From Pontiella desulfatans (GTDB lineage Bacteria > Verrucomicrobiota > Kiritimatiellia > Kiritimatiellales > Pontiellaceae), in NCBI RefSeq assembly GCF_900890425.1, contig NZ_CAAHFG010000005.1:392173-456172 (forward strand): a stretch of DNA of 64,000 nucleotides, given 5' to 3'. A program made the translations under genes and the position numbers. Below are positions 8,907-17,559 of the stretch, one piece after another. The notes beneath the pieces are model-generated. The model saw only the letters and a list, made by a program, of their open reading frames with translations, did not search any database and had not been told where the DNA came from. Each line of letters opens with the position of its first letter. Positions within the stretch are counted from its first letter, which is position 1.

Positions 8907-8938
8907 AAAAAAACGGACGGATCGGTCGGATCCGTCCG
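8907..8938 (-). terminator. Rho-independent terminator inside the sugar operon
   Basis: On the minus strand a perfect 10-bp stem CGGACGGATC / GATCCGTCCG with a 5-nt loop is followed by seven T residues. It sits between the isomerase gene and the Tat-exported Gfo/Idh gene, so transcription from the MFS promoter should end, or be attenuated, here. Confidence 0.88.
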
Positions 8939-8951
8939 GTCTTGAGGAGGA

Positions 8952-9944
<993 letters not shown>

Positions 9945-9965
9945 TTTGATGCTCCTTGATTATTG

Positions 9966-10038
9966 CGTATTACGTACTACGTATTGCAAATGCCCGTCTC
10001 GGCGGGAGTTCCTTCAGCAATACGTAATACGCAGTACG
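9966..10038. repeat. TACGTA-rich inverted repeat between operon genes
   Basis: Arms at 9966-9987 and 10017-10038 are complementary at 19 of 22 positions around a 29-nt spacer, and each arm is itself made of near-repeats of TACGTA. It forms a stable hairpin between the isomerase and Gfo/Idh genes. It looks like a small dispersed intergenic element, and could also modulate the operon mRNA. Confidence 0.6.
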
Positions 10039-10045
10039 AAGTACG

Positions 10046-11206
10046 TTATAATTTAGTCCACGCCGCGTTGTTGTTGGAGCTAGCAACGACGGCTTCGATG
10101 AATTTCATGCCGAGAACGCCTTCCTTAATGCCCGGGAAGTCCTTCTCGAGGTCGGTCGGCTTGCGCTTTGCCGCTTTGGCGCGAATGGTGTCGGCAAAGT
10201 TGCAGTAGTTGTTGGCGAAGGCTTCGAGGAAGGCTTCCGGGTGGCCGAACGGCAGGCGCGTGGCCCGGCCGGCGGCTTCGGATTTGGCGCCGATGTAGTC
10301 GTTGCCGCGCTTCCAGATCTGGGTCGGTTCGCCGAGCTTGTCGACGTAGAGCCAGTTCGGATGCTCCTGGTGCCATTCCAGCGAACCGTCTTCGCCATGA
10401 ATCCAGATGGCGAGGTTGTTTTCCTGGCCGATCGAAACCTGGCTGGCGTGCAGCAGGCCCTTGGCCCCCTTGCTCAGCCGAAGCAGGCAGTTGCCGTCGT
10501 CGTCGAGGCGGCGGCCCTTGACAAAGGTCGTCAGGTCGGCGGCGATTTCCTTGATCGCCAGGCCCGTGATGTATTCGGCCAGGTTGGCGGCGTGGGTGCC
10601 GATGTCGCCCATGCAGCCGGCAATGCCCGATTTTTTGGGATCGGTACGCCAGGCGGCCTGTTGGGAACCTTCTTTTTCGGTGGCGCGCGCCAGCCAGCCC
10701 TGCGGATACTGCACGATCACTTTGCGGATCTTGCCGATGTCGCCCTGCTTCACCATGTCCTTGGCCAGCTTGACCATCGGGTAGGCGGTATAGTTGTGCA
10801 TCAGGCCGAACACCTTCTTCGACTTCTGCGCAACCACCTTGAGCTGCTCCGCCTCATCGACCGAGAGGGTCATCGGTTTTTCGCACATGACGTTGAAGCC
10901 CGCTTCGAGGAATGCCTTGGCGATCGGGAAGTGGGTGTGGTTCGGCGTGCAGACCGAGACAAAGTCGATGCGCTCTTCTTCCGAAAGGGCCAGCTCGCCC
11001 TCGATCATCGCCGCAACATCGCCATAGACGCGCTTCGGGTCGATGGCCAGTTCCTTGCCCATCTGCTTCGACTTCTTGGGGTCGATATCGAAGGCGCCGG
11101 CCACGATTTCGATCTGCCCGTCCATGCGGGCCGCTTTGCGGTGTACGTCGCCGATGAAGGCGCCCGGGCCGCCACCGACCATTCCCATGCGTAGTTTTCT
11201 GTCCAT
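10046..11206 (-). CDS. Cytoplasmic Gfo/Idh/MocA family oxidoreductase
   Basis: 386 residues, AAGGAG Shine-Dalgarno, no leader peptide. Rossmann motif GMVGGGPGAFIG; intact EKP motif in MCEKPMTLS; conserved GDIGTHAANLAEY segment in the C-terminal domain. Probably an NAD(P)-dependent dehydrogenase or epimerase of an inositol- or sugar-type substrate, acting in the cytoplasm with the adjacent isomerase after uptake by the MFS transporter. Confidence 0.92.
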   Translation of the reverse strand: MDRKLRMGMVGGGPGAFIGDVHRKAARMDGQIEIVAGAFDIDPKKSKQMGKELAIDPKRVYGDVAAMIEGELALSEEERIDFVSVCTPNHTHFPIAKAFLEAGFNVMCEKPMTLSVDEAEQLKVVAQKSKKVFGLMHNYTAYPMVKLAKDMVKQGDIGKIRKVIVQYPQGWLARATEKEGSQQAAWRTDPKKSGIAGCMGDIGTHAANLAEYITGLAIKEIAADLTTFVKGRRLDDDGNCLLRLSKGAKGLLHASQVSIGQENNLAIWIHGEDGSLEWHQEHPNWLYVDKLGEPTQIWKRGNDYIGAKSEAAGRATRLPFGHPEAFLEAFANNYCNFADTIRAKAAKRKPTDLEKDFPGIKEGVLGMKFIEAVVASSNNNAAWTKL

Positions 11207-11221
11207 TGTTTAACTCCTTGA

Positions 11222-11310
11222 ATTTAGATTGCTGGATTCGTGGATCATTGGATGGCTGGATGGGGCGCTGTTTTCAGCAATCCTCGCATCCAGTAATGCA
11301 TCATTCCATT
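11222..11310. repeat. Imperfect inverted repeat (TGGATCATTGGATG type)
   Basis: The gap between the MFS and Gfo/Idh genes is filled with tandem-like GGAT/TGGATG units whose right half (CATCCAGTAATGCATCATTCC) is roughly complementary to the left half. No gene is seen. Similar in position and style to the repeat at 9966-10038. Confidence 0.4.
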
Positions 11311-11314
11311 GCCC

Positions 11315-12583
11315 TTACTCTTCGTCCGAAACGTGGACGGCCTTGTAGCCGCCCTTCATCTGGAAGCCGATATGCAACGCGGTGAAGACCACGATCAGCG
11401 CGATCGCCAAGTAGGACACCATTTTCAGTGCCGCGCCGGCACCGGCGGTATCAAGCTGCCCACCCATGATCGGCAGAACGAAGGCGATGGAAGCCATGCC
11501 GGCTCCGCCCATCAGGTTCATGGCCAGTGCGCCGCCTTTCGGGAAGCGTTCGGCAACAATGCCGAGCATGGTCGGCCAGAAGAAACTCTTGCCGATTCCG
11601 AAGATGGTTGCCGCAGTGAAGGCCACTGCCGCTGAAGCGCCGGTTTTCAGTGTGCCCAGCCAGAAGAGGCCAATGAAGGTCAGCACGGAACAGACAATCA
11701 GAACGATCAGCGGGGAAAACTTGTGAACGAGGCCGCCACCGAAGAAGCGGATCACAAACACGAGGCCGGCGGTGTAGCAGAGGAAGATGATGCCTTCCAT
11801 GCCGGTCAGCTCTTTCATCAGCGCCGGGAACCATTGGTCGGGGCCAAGCTCAACGGCAGCGGTGAGCCACATGAGAAGGAAGAGCAGGATAAAGAGCGGT
11901 TTGAAGGTGCCCTTGACCATGTCGGCCGTGGAAACTTTTGCCGCAACGCGTTCGGTCTGCGGATATTTGCGCATCAGGCACATCACCAGATAAATGACGG
12001 TCGGAATGGCGATCATGCCCATTTTAGCCTGCCAGCTGGCACCGCCTTTGGTCAGTGCGAGGGCGAGCAATCCGCCGATAATCATACCGCCCGGCCACCA
12101 GGCATGCAGTACGTTGAGCATCTGGCCTTTCTTGTCCGGATAAATCGTCGCCGCCAGCGGATTGATGACACCTTCCACAATGCCCTGGGCAATGCCCATG
12201 ATCAGGAATCCGATAAATAGCATACTGGTTCCTGGAGTTGCGAAGATGCCCGAGACGATCTCTCCCTCGGCCAATTCAGGCATTGGAGCGGCGATAATGC
12301 AGCCAAGCCCAACCAGGAATCCGACGGCTGAGAGCACATGCATGACCTTCATCCCGAGCGCATCAACGGCAAATCCGCAGATAAAGATCGAGAAGGTGAA
12401 GCCGAGAAAGGCGGGCGACCACATTTTACCCATCAGTTCTGCATTCAGATGGAAGTCGGCACTCAGGGCCGCTGAAATGTCGCCTCGAATGGCAAAAATC
12501 ATCGAGGTGGTTAGCAATGAAATGCAGCTGGCTATAAAGAGCCACATGCGGTGGGCGTGTACGGTATTGTCGTTGTCGGACAT
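11315..12583 (-). CDS. MFS sugar transporter (FHS/fucose-permease-like)
   Basis: 422 residues with about twelve hydrophobic segments, preceded by AGGAGG. The conserved NVLHAWWPGGMIIGG and FWPTMLGIVAERFPKGGA segments fit the fucose:H+ symporter-like branch of the major facilitator superfamily. First gene of the operon and divergent from the AraC-type regulator. It likely imports the sugar or keto-sugar metabolised by the downstream enzymes. Confidence 0.88.
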   Translation of the reverse strand: MSDNDNTVHAHRMWLFIASCISLLTTSMIFAIRGDISAALSADFHLNAELMGKMWSPAFLGFTFSIFICGFAVDALGMKVMHVLSAVGFLVGLGCIIAAPMPELAEGEIVSGIFATPGTSMLFIGFLIMGIAQGIVEGVINPLAATIYPDKKGQMLNVLHAWWPGGMIIGGLLALALTKGGASWQAKMGMIAIPTVIYLVMCLMRKYPQTERVAAKVSTADMVKGTFKPLFILLFLLMWLTAAVELGPDQWFPALMKELTGMEGIIFLCYTAGLVFVIRFFGGGLVHKFSPLIVLIVCSVLTFIGLFWLGTLKTGASAAVAFTAATIFGIGKSFFWPTMLGIVAERFPKGGALAMNLMGGAGMASIAFVLPIMGGQLDTAGAGAALKMVSYLAIALIVVFTALHIGFQMKGGYKAVHVSDEE

Positions 12584-12725
12584 GTTCTCATCCTCCTGGT
12601 TGTTTTTCTCCTGTGCGGGATTTGGATGATCGGAACAATGATTCTTTCCCTATGTCCCTGCCCGATGTTTCATCCACCCACACCACTCAAGTGTCGGACA
12701 AAGTACCCGAAAGCATAAAGAGAGG

Positions 12726-12753
12726 TCTTGTAGATGCCTAGCCTATTCTTGTA
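12726..12753. promoter_or_regulatory. TCTTGTA direct repeat, 21-bp spacing, in the divergent promoter
   Basis: TCTTGTA at 12726-12732 and 12747-12753, exactly 21 bp apart on the same strand, between the MFS operon (minus) and the AraC-type gene (plus). AraC-family proteins characteristically bind direct-repeat half-sites about 21 bp apart. The same heptamer pair recurs at 3977/4021. Confidence 0.5.
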
Positions 12754-12778
12754 TATTTTCGGCACAAATGGGAGCCAC

Positions 12779-13522
12779 ATGGACAAGGTTGGATTTAAGA
12801 AGGACTTTCTGGCAAGGATGCATAGCCCGGAGCAGATGCAACTGCTCTTCAACCACCTGCCGGACGTCTACTATTTCGTGAAGGATCGCGACGGACGCTT
12901 TGTGATGGCGAACGATACGTTCGTGAAACAGTGCGGCGCCTCCACGGAGGACGAGATCATCGGCAAAACCGATTTCGACTTCTTCCCGCTCGGCCGCGCC
13001 GAAACCTATGTCAACGACGACAACCACGTGATGTCGACCGGCGAAAGCATCATCGACCGCGTCGAGCTGGCTCCGGACCCCGGCAACTCCATCAACTGGT
13101 TCATCACCTGCAAGGTGCCGGTCTACTCCAACGAAGGCGACATCATCGGCCTCGCCGGAACCGCGCGCGACATCACCCGCGCCGGCCTCGCCCTGCGGCC
13201 CTACACCGAAATGCGCGCCGTGCTCGAATTCGTGCGCGACAACTATCCCCAGGCGATCGAGATCAAGGAACTGGCCGCGCTGGTGCACCTCTCCATCAGC
13301 CAGTTCGAACGGCGCTTCCGCAAGGTCTTCCAGATTTCACCCCTCAAGCACATCATGAACGTGCGCATCCGCGCCGCCAGCCTGCGGCTCACCACCACCA
13401 ACGACACCATCGCCGCCATCGCACTCGACTGCGGCTTCTACGACCACTCCCACTTCACCCGCAACTTCCGCAAGGTCATGGGCGTCTCTCCCAAGGAATA
13501 TCGCAAGCAATATATGGGGTAG
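12779..13522 (+). CDS. PAS-domain AraC-family transcriptional regulator
   Basis: About 247 residues. Residues 20-130 form a PAS domain (LFNHLPDVYYFVKDRDGRFVMAND ... IGLAGTARDITR, ending like a PAC motif). The C-terminal 100 residues are a double helix-turn-helix AraC domain (LVHLSISQFERRFRKVFQISPLKHI ... CGFYDHSHFTRNFRKVMGVSPKEYR). The start at 12779 has GGGAG upstream; an upstream in-frame start (12734) would place the TCTTGTA repeat within or next to the gene. It presumably senses a ligand through PAS and activates the divergent transport/oxidation operon. Confidence 0.93.
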   Translation: MDKVGFKKDFLARMHSPEQMQLLFNHLPDVYYFVKDRDGRFVMANDTFVKQCGASTEDEIIGKTDFDFFPLGRAETYVNDDNHVMSTGESIIDRVELAPDPGNSINWFITCKVPVYSNEGDIIGLAGTARDITRAGLALRPYTEMRAVLEFVRDNYPQAIEIKELAALVHLSISQFERRFRKVFQISPLKHIMNVRIRAASLRLTTTNDTIAAIALDCGFYDHSHFTRNFRKVMGVSPKEYRKQYMG

Positions 13523-14184
13523 GCGCAATGCCATCTTCAGTTTGCTTGTGGGAGAAACTTGCTTTTGGGGGCGTAGAAGCGACACCCTCGTCGATTACAG
13601 TGCAGTGGCAAGCGGTGGGGGCACCGCTTCTACGATTAGGACGATTCCAAAATGAAGATGGTATAAGTGCCAAGGTGGAGATGGGTCATCTCACGACGGT
13701 CAGCCGGGCGATGAAGTTTTACGATGAAGCAGAGGGCGTCCGGGCGTAGGAGAAGGAACGGATTCTAAAATTCATCGGCCGACCCCTTTTTGGACCCCTC
13801 GAATTCAAGTTATGTCCGGGGGGGGGGAGGAACCCAAAGAGGGGTCGTTATGGGAGTTGAAAGTTAAAATGACGATTTAGGCGGCCTGACCCTTTGGCTA
13901 GGCGGCCTGACCCTTTGGCCCCTGACCTTTTTTTCTGACCCTTTTTTTCCGGGGTGTTCCTCTTCTGGTGGAGGGTCGTTGTCCTCAACGACCGATTCCG
14001 ACCGGGCGGCAGACCGGGAGGAACCGGTTTCTCCCAATGTGGAGCAGGCTTTCTTGCCTGCCCATGGCGGGGATGGGCAGACAGGAATGTCCGCCGCCCC
14101 ACAGCTTACCAATCCGGTGCTGGCGCTGCTTGGGCAGGATGGGGAGATGCCTATGCGTTCTGTGCGTTCTTTTGCGGTTAAAAA
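13523..14184. other. Gene-poor stretch with hairpins and short tandem repeats
   Basis: No supportable gene. It contains an inverted repeat around 13570-13638 (GTAGAAGCG ... CGCTTCTAC), a run of ten G at about 13818, two tandem copies of a roughly 20-bp GGCGGCCTGACCCTTTGG unit near 13880-13920 followed by decayed CTGACC copies, a hairpin-like segment at about 14039-14103 (GTGGAGCAGG ... CGCCCCAC), and at 14150-14180 a half copy of the CAAAG/CTTTTGCGG repeat family. It looks like accumulated intergenic elements. Confidence 0.55.
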
Positions 14185-14858
14185 ATGATCCTGTCATTCC
14201 ATCATCCTGACCAAAAGCTTTTGTCTTTGTGTTTCTTGAACCTTTTTGTGGCCATCCCCTCGTTGGCTAGGCCGAAGCTGGGTTGCGAGTCTCCGAAGTA
14301 TGATTTCGGGACGGTGATTGGCCAGGAGAAGATCCCCCATGAATTCATCCTGAAGAATACGGGCGACGAGCCGGTGGTTGTGTCGAGGATCAAGACCTGT
14401 TGCAATCCGGTAATGCAATCTACCAAGTGCTTACGGCAACCAACCTGTTGAAAGAAAACGTGGTTCTTGAATCTGTGCGGTCAACCATTCAGGGGATCGT
14501 GGGCGAGCTGGCGGACGCGGATCGGATATCCACGCCACGACGCAATTGGACGATCAAACTCAAAGCCACGGATGCGCTGAAGCCAGGCAAGCTGAATGGC
14601 CGCATCCAACTCAAATTTTCAACCGGAGCCATAAACATTCCGGTTTTGGGCAACGTCAAGCCGGCCATCCAGGTGGTGCCCGAGCGCCTTGTCATGCTGC
14701 GTAGCGCAAAGCCGTTCGAGGTTTTGTCCGCAAAGCTGGAAAACGCCGAAGGTTCGGTGGAACCCAAACGGCTTACGGACGGCAAGTGGCAACTAAGAAT
14801 TGTTCTTGATGCCTCAACCGTTCGGCCTGGTTCGGGGCTGGTGGCCGGAACCTCCTAA
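14185..14858 (+). pseudogene. Frameshifted DUF1573-type secreted protein
   Basis: The first frame (14185-14451) encodes a leader and the typical DUF1573 opening (PKYDFGTVIGQEKIPHEFILKNTGDEPVVVSRIKTCC). Reading then moves to another frame (14400-14858) with the Ig-like remainder (GRIQLKFSTGAINIPVLGNV). Both frames together resemble one protein, so a frameshift, probably with some loss, has broken it. DUF1573 proteins are small exported Ig-fold proteins of unclear role. No strong ribosome-binding site is seen and the upstream DNA is repeat debris. Confidence 0.65.
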
Positions 14859-14902
14859 CAGCCTCAAGTGCTTGTCCCGTTGTTGCTCCCCAAGCCGTAA
14901 CC

Positions 14903-15613
14903 TCACAGCCCCAGGAACTGGATCGCTAGTCCGGAGAGGCAGACGGCGGCCCCGGCGAGGGCGTGGCTGAAGCGCTCGAGCGAGCCGATTTTGACGAACT
15001 GGATGCCCCATGCGGAAACCAGCACCACGGTTAACATGGTGCCGATCGTGGTGAGGGCGAAGATGCCGGCCACCAGCAGCATGCCGCCGAAGCTGTGTTC
15101 CGCCGCGGGATACATGATTAGCGGAATGAGCGGTTCGCAGGGGCCGAGGACAAAAATGGTGAACAGCACCCAGGGGGTGATGCTGCGGGTTTTCATTTCG
15201 TGGGGATGGGCGTGGTCTTTCAGGTGCGAATGCTTGTGCGTGTGCAATACCTCGTCTGTATGGGCATGTGCGTGGGTGTGGGGCTTTTTCTTGATGGCGC
15301 GGTGGACGCCCCAGATGCAGTAGGTGAACCCGAAGATGATCAGCAGTTGCGCCGCCAGGTTGCCGCGCCACGCCTCGAACAGTTCCAGCTTGCCGAGCGC
15401 CACGCCCAGCATTGCACCTAGCAGGCCCAGCACGATGGAGCCGATCACATGCCCAATGCCGCACAGGAAGGTGATCCACAGGGTCTTGCCCATCGACCAG
15501 TTCCGCGCCTTGCCCATCACGATGAAGGGAAGATAGTGGTCGGGGCCGGCCAGGGTGTGGCCGAGGCCGATCAGGGCGGCGGTGCCGGCGAGGATGGGAA
15601 TGGCATCGTTCAT
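14903..15613 (-). CDS. NicO/UreH-like metal (nickel/cobalt) transporter
   Basis: 236 residues with about six hydrophobic segments. Near the N-terminus is HTLAGPDHYLPF, which resembles the HX4-5DH signature of nickel/cobalt transporters and UreH-like proteins. A histidine-rich cytoplasmic or periplasmic loop (HTHAHAHTDEVLHTHKHSHLKDHAHPH) lies at about residues 112-140, typical of metal carriers. Divergent from a metallophosphoesterase/CDF pair, 87 nt away. The metal cannot be decided from sequence alone; a TauE/SafE-like sulfite exporter is a distant alternative. Confidence 0.8.
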   Translation of the reverse strand: MNDAIPILAGTAALIGLGHTLAGPDHYLPFIVMGKARNWSMGKTLWITFLCGIGHVIGSIVLGLLGAMLGVALGKLELFEAWRGNLAAQLLIIFGFTYCIWGVHRAIKKKPHTHAHAHTDEVLHTHKHSHLKDHAHPHEMKTRSITPWVLFTIFVLGPCEPLIPLIMYPAAEHSFGGMLLVAGIFALTTIGTMLTVVLVSAWGIQFVKIGSLERFSHALAGAAVCLSGLAIQFLGL

Positions 15614-15700
15614 TTGCCGTACAACATGCTATTCCCGGGCGGTAAAGTCCAATGCATAATTGCCTTTGCGCATCGGGCCAAATCGACTTAATTTAACGGC

Positions 15701-16441
15701 ATGCAAACTGCGAAACCAACCCGCATCGGATTACTGACCGACCTCCACTACGATGGCGGTGCCAAGGCGATGAACCGGCTCTATGAATCCGTTGCCACAC
15801 TCAACGCCGGGAATATCGATGCCATGGTGGTGATGGGCGATCTGGTGAATGGCACAAGTGAGCAGAATACCAAGCGCCTGTTGCGCGAGGTGTCGGCGCT
15901 GTGCGATGCCTTCAGCGGGCAGATCTGGTTCATGCATGGCAACCATGATCTCGATTACCTTTCGAAACCGCAGTTCTACAATGCCCTGGGCCGGGCCGGC
16001 GACCGGTCGCGGTTCCATTTCGAACTGGGCGGGTACGGTTTCATCTGCATCGATGGCAATTTCCGGCCGGATGGCACGGAATACGACTGCGGGAATTTTG
16101 AGTGGGAGACGGCGGCCGTCCCCGAGGAACAGCTCGACTGGCTGCGGGGCCGTCTGGCGGCCTCCCTGCTCCCGGTGGTGGTCATCAGCCACCAGCGCAT
16201 CGACAAGGCATGCACCCACGCCGTCCGCAACCATGCCGAGGTGCGGGAGATGATTTCGCTCTCCGGAAAGGTGAGGGCGGTCTTCCAGGGCCATAACCAC
16301 GAGGATGACCTGCTGCAGATCGACGGAACCTCATACTATACGCTCAGCGCCCACAAGGACGATGCCGGCCCGGCCGTGCTTGAACTCGGTGCCAAGGGGA
16401 TCCGCCTGCTGCGCGACTTCCATCTTTCCGAGGTGGTTTGA
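15701..16441 (+). CDS. Calcineurin-like metallophosphoesterase
   Basis: 246 residues, no leader. The ordered metal-binding motifs of the family are all present: D-x-H in LLTDLHYD, GDLVNG, GNHD, SHQ, and GHNH near the C-terminus. It hydrolyses phosphodiesters or phosphomonoesters with a di-metal centre; substrate unknown. The stop codon is 2 nt before the CDF transporter start, so the two genes form a tight operon. Confidence 0.9.
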   Translation: MQTAKPTRIGLLTDLHYDGGAKAMNRLYESVATLNAGNIDAMVVMGDLVNGTSEQNTKRLLREVSALCDAFSGQIWFMHGNHDLDYLSKPQFYNALGRAGDRSRFHFELGGYGFICIDGNFRPDGTEYDCGNFEWETAAVPEEQLDWLRGRLAASLLPVVVISHQRIDKACTHAVRNHAEVREMISLSGKVRAVFQGHNHEDDLLQIDGTSYYTLSAHKDDAGPAVLELGAKGIRLLRDFHLSEVV

Positions 16442-16443
16442 CC

Positions 16444-17349
16444 ATGAGGCATTGCCCATTGCACGAACACGATTTCCTTCACGGCCAGGAGCACGGCGAG
16501 CGGCGGGTCTACATGGTGCTGTTCCTCACCATCGTCACCATGGCGGTGGAGATTGTTGCCGGATTCGTTTTCAACTCCATGGCCCTCACCGCCGACGGTT
16601 GGCACATGGGTACGCATGCCGCGGCCTTCGGCATCACCATCTTTGCCTACCGCTATGCCCGCAGGCATGCCAAGAACCCGCGCTTCAGCTTTGGCACCGG
16701 CAAGGTCGGTGTGCTGGGTGGATTCGCCAGCGCGGTCGCCCTGGGGGTGGTGGCGTTGCTTATGGCGGTCGAGTCCATCCACCGTATGATCGAACCGCGC
16801 GAAATCCGCTTTACCGAAGCCATCTGGGTGGCCGTGATTGGCCTGGTGGTCAACCTCGTGTCCGCCTTTTTGCTCAAAGGCGAGCACCACCACCATCACG
16901 GGCATGACCACGAGCACCACCACCATCGGGAAGACCACAACCTCAAGGCCGCCTATTTCCATGTGCTGGCCGATGCCATGACGTCGGTCGCCGCCATCAT
17001 CGCCCTCGTTTTCGGGCGGATGTTCGGTTGGACGATTCTCGATCCGGTCATGGGGGTGGTCGGCTCGCTCGTCATCGCCCGCTGGGCATTCGGGCTGCTC
17101 GGGCAAACCTCGGGCATCCTGCTCGATGGCAGCATCGGTCCGGAAATCCGCGAGGCCATTCGCGCTGCGGTCGAAGCCGACCCGGAATTGCACGTAACCG
17201 ACCTCCACGTCTGGGCCATCGCCCCCGGCCATTTGGCGGTTATTCTGGCGGTGGGCAGCGCCCGCCCCCGCACGCCGGCGGAAGTGAAGGCCTTGCTGCG
17301 GGATATCCCGCACCTGGTACACATCAATGCGGAAGTGCACGCAGGTTGA
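16444..17349 (+). CDS. Cation diffusion facilitator (CDF) metal efflux transporter
   Basis: About 301 residues. Histidine-rich N-terminus (HCPLHEHDFLHGQEHGE) and a second histidine cluster between helices IV and V (GEHHHHHGHDHEHHHHRED). Metal-site motifs ADGWHMGTHA and HVLADAMTS match the HxxxD/DxxxD type sites of the family. The C-terminal cytoplasmic domain is short. The arrangement is DmeF/ZitB-like, exporting divalent metal such as Co, Ni, Zn or Fe. The ATG at 16444 was preferred over the TTG at 16438 that overlaps the upstream stop. Confidence 0.9.
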   Translation: MRHCPLHEHDFLHGQEHGERRVYMVLFLTIVTMAVEIVAGFVFNSMALTADGWHMGTHAAAFGITIFAYRYARRHAKNPRFSFGTGKVGVLGGFASAVALGVVALLMAVESIHRMIEPREIRFTEAIWVAVIGLVVNLVSAFLLKGEHHHHHGHDHEHHHHREDHNLKAAYFHVLADAMTSVAAIIALVFGRMFGWTILDPVMGVVGSLVIARWAFGLLGQTSGILLDGSIGPEIREAIRAAVEADPELHVTDLHVWAIAPGHLAVILAVGSARPRTPAEVKALLRDIPHLVHINAEVHAG

Positions 17350-17356
17350 CCGATCT

Positions 17357-17374
17357 CATACTTGCATAAGTATG
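17357..17374 (+). terminator. Weak hairpin after the CDF gene
   Basis: CATACTT-GCAT-AAGTATG palindrome 8 nt beyond the stop codon, followed by a T-rich stretch (GGTTTTCTTTC). AU-rich stem, so only a plausible terminator. Confidence 0.4.
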
Positions 17375-17454
17375 ATGTTCGGTTTTCTTTCACTGCATCG
17401 CACGTCTTGCATAAGCCAGGGGCAATCAGTATAAACCCCGCTTGTTTAAAAAGC

Positions 17455-17527
17455 TTGTAGTCCCGCCTTTAGGCGGAACCCGGAGGTTTGGCTAAGCTTG
17501 CGAGGCCGCCTGAAGGCGGAACTACAA
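17455..17527. repeat. GTAGTTCCGCC-type hairpin repeat, copy 1
   Basis: TTGTAGTcCCGCCTTTAGGCGG and the complementary CCGCCTGAAGGCGGAACTACAA flank a 29-nt centre. A second copy with the same arms lies at 29559-29608. Each arm also contains its own small CCGCCT/AGGCGG hairpin. Located just upstream of alaS. Confidence 0.75.
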
Positions 17528-17559
17528 ACCCTCCCTTTAAGGAAAGTAGGTAAGACGAA

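Noticed and set aside
13818..13827. Run of ten G, a possible phase-variation tract
   Set aside because: It lies in a gene-free stretch and is not near a start codon or promoter I can support.
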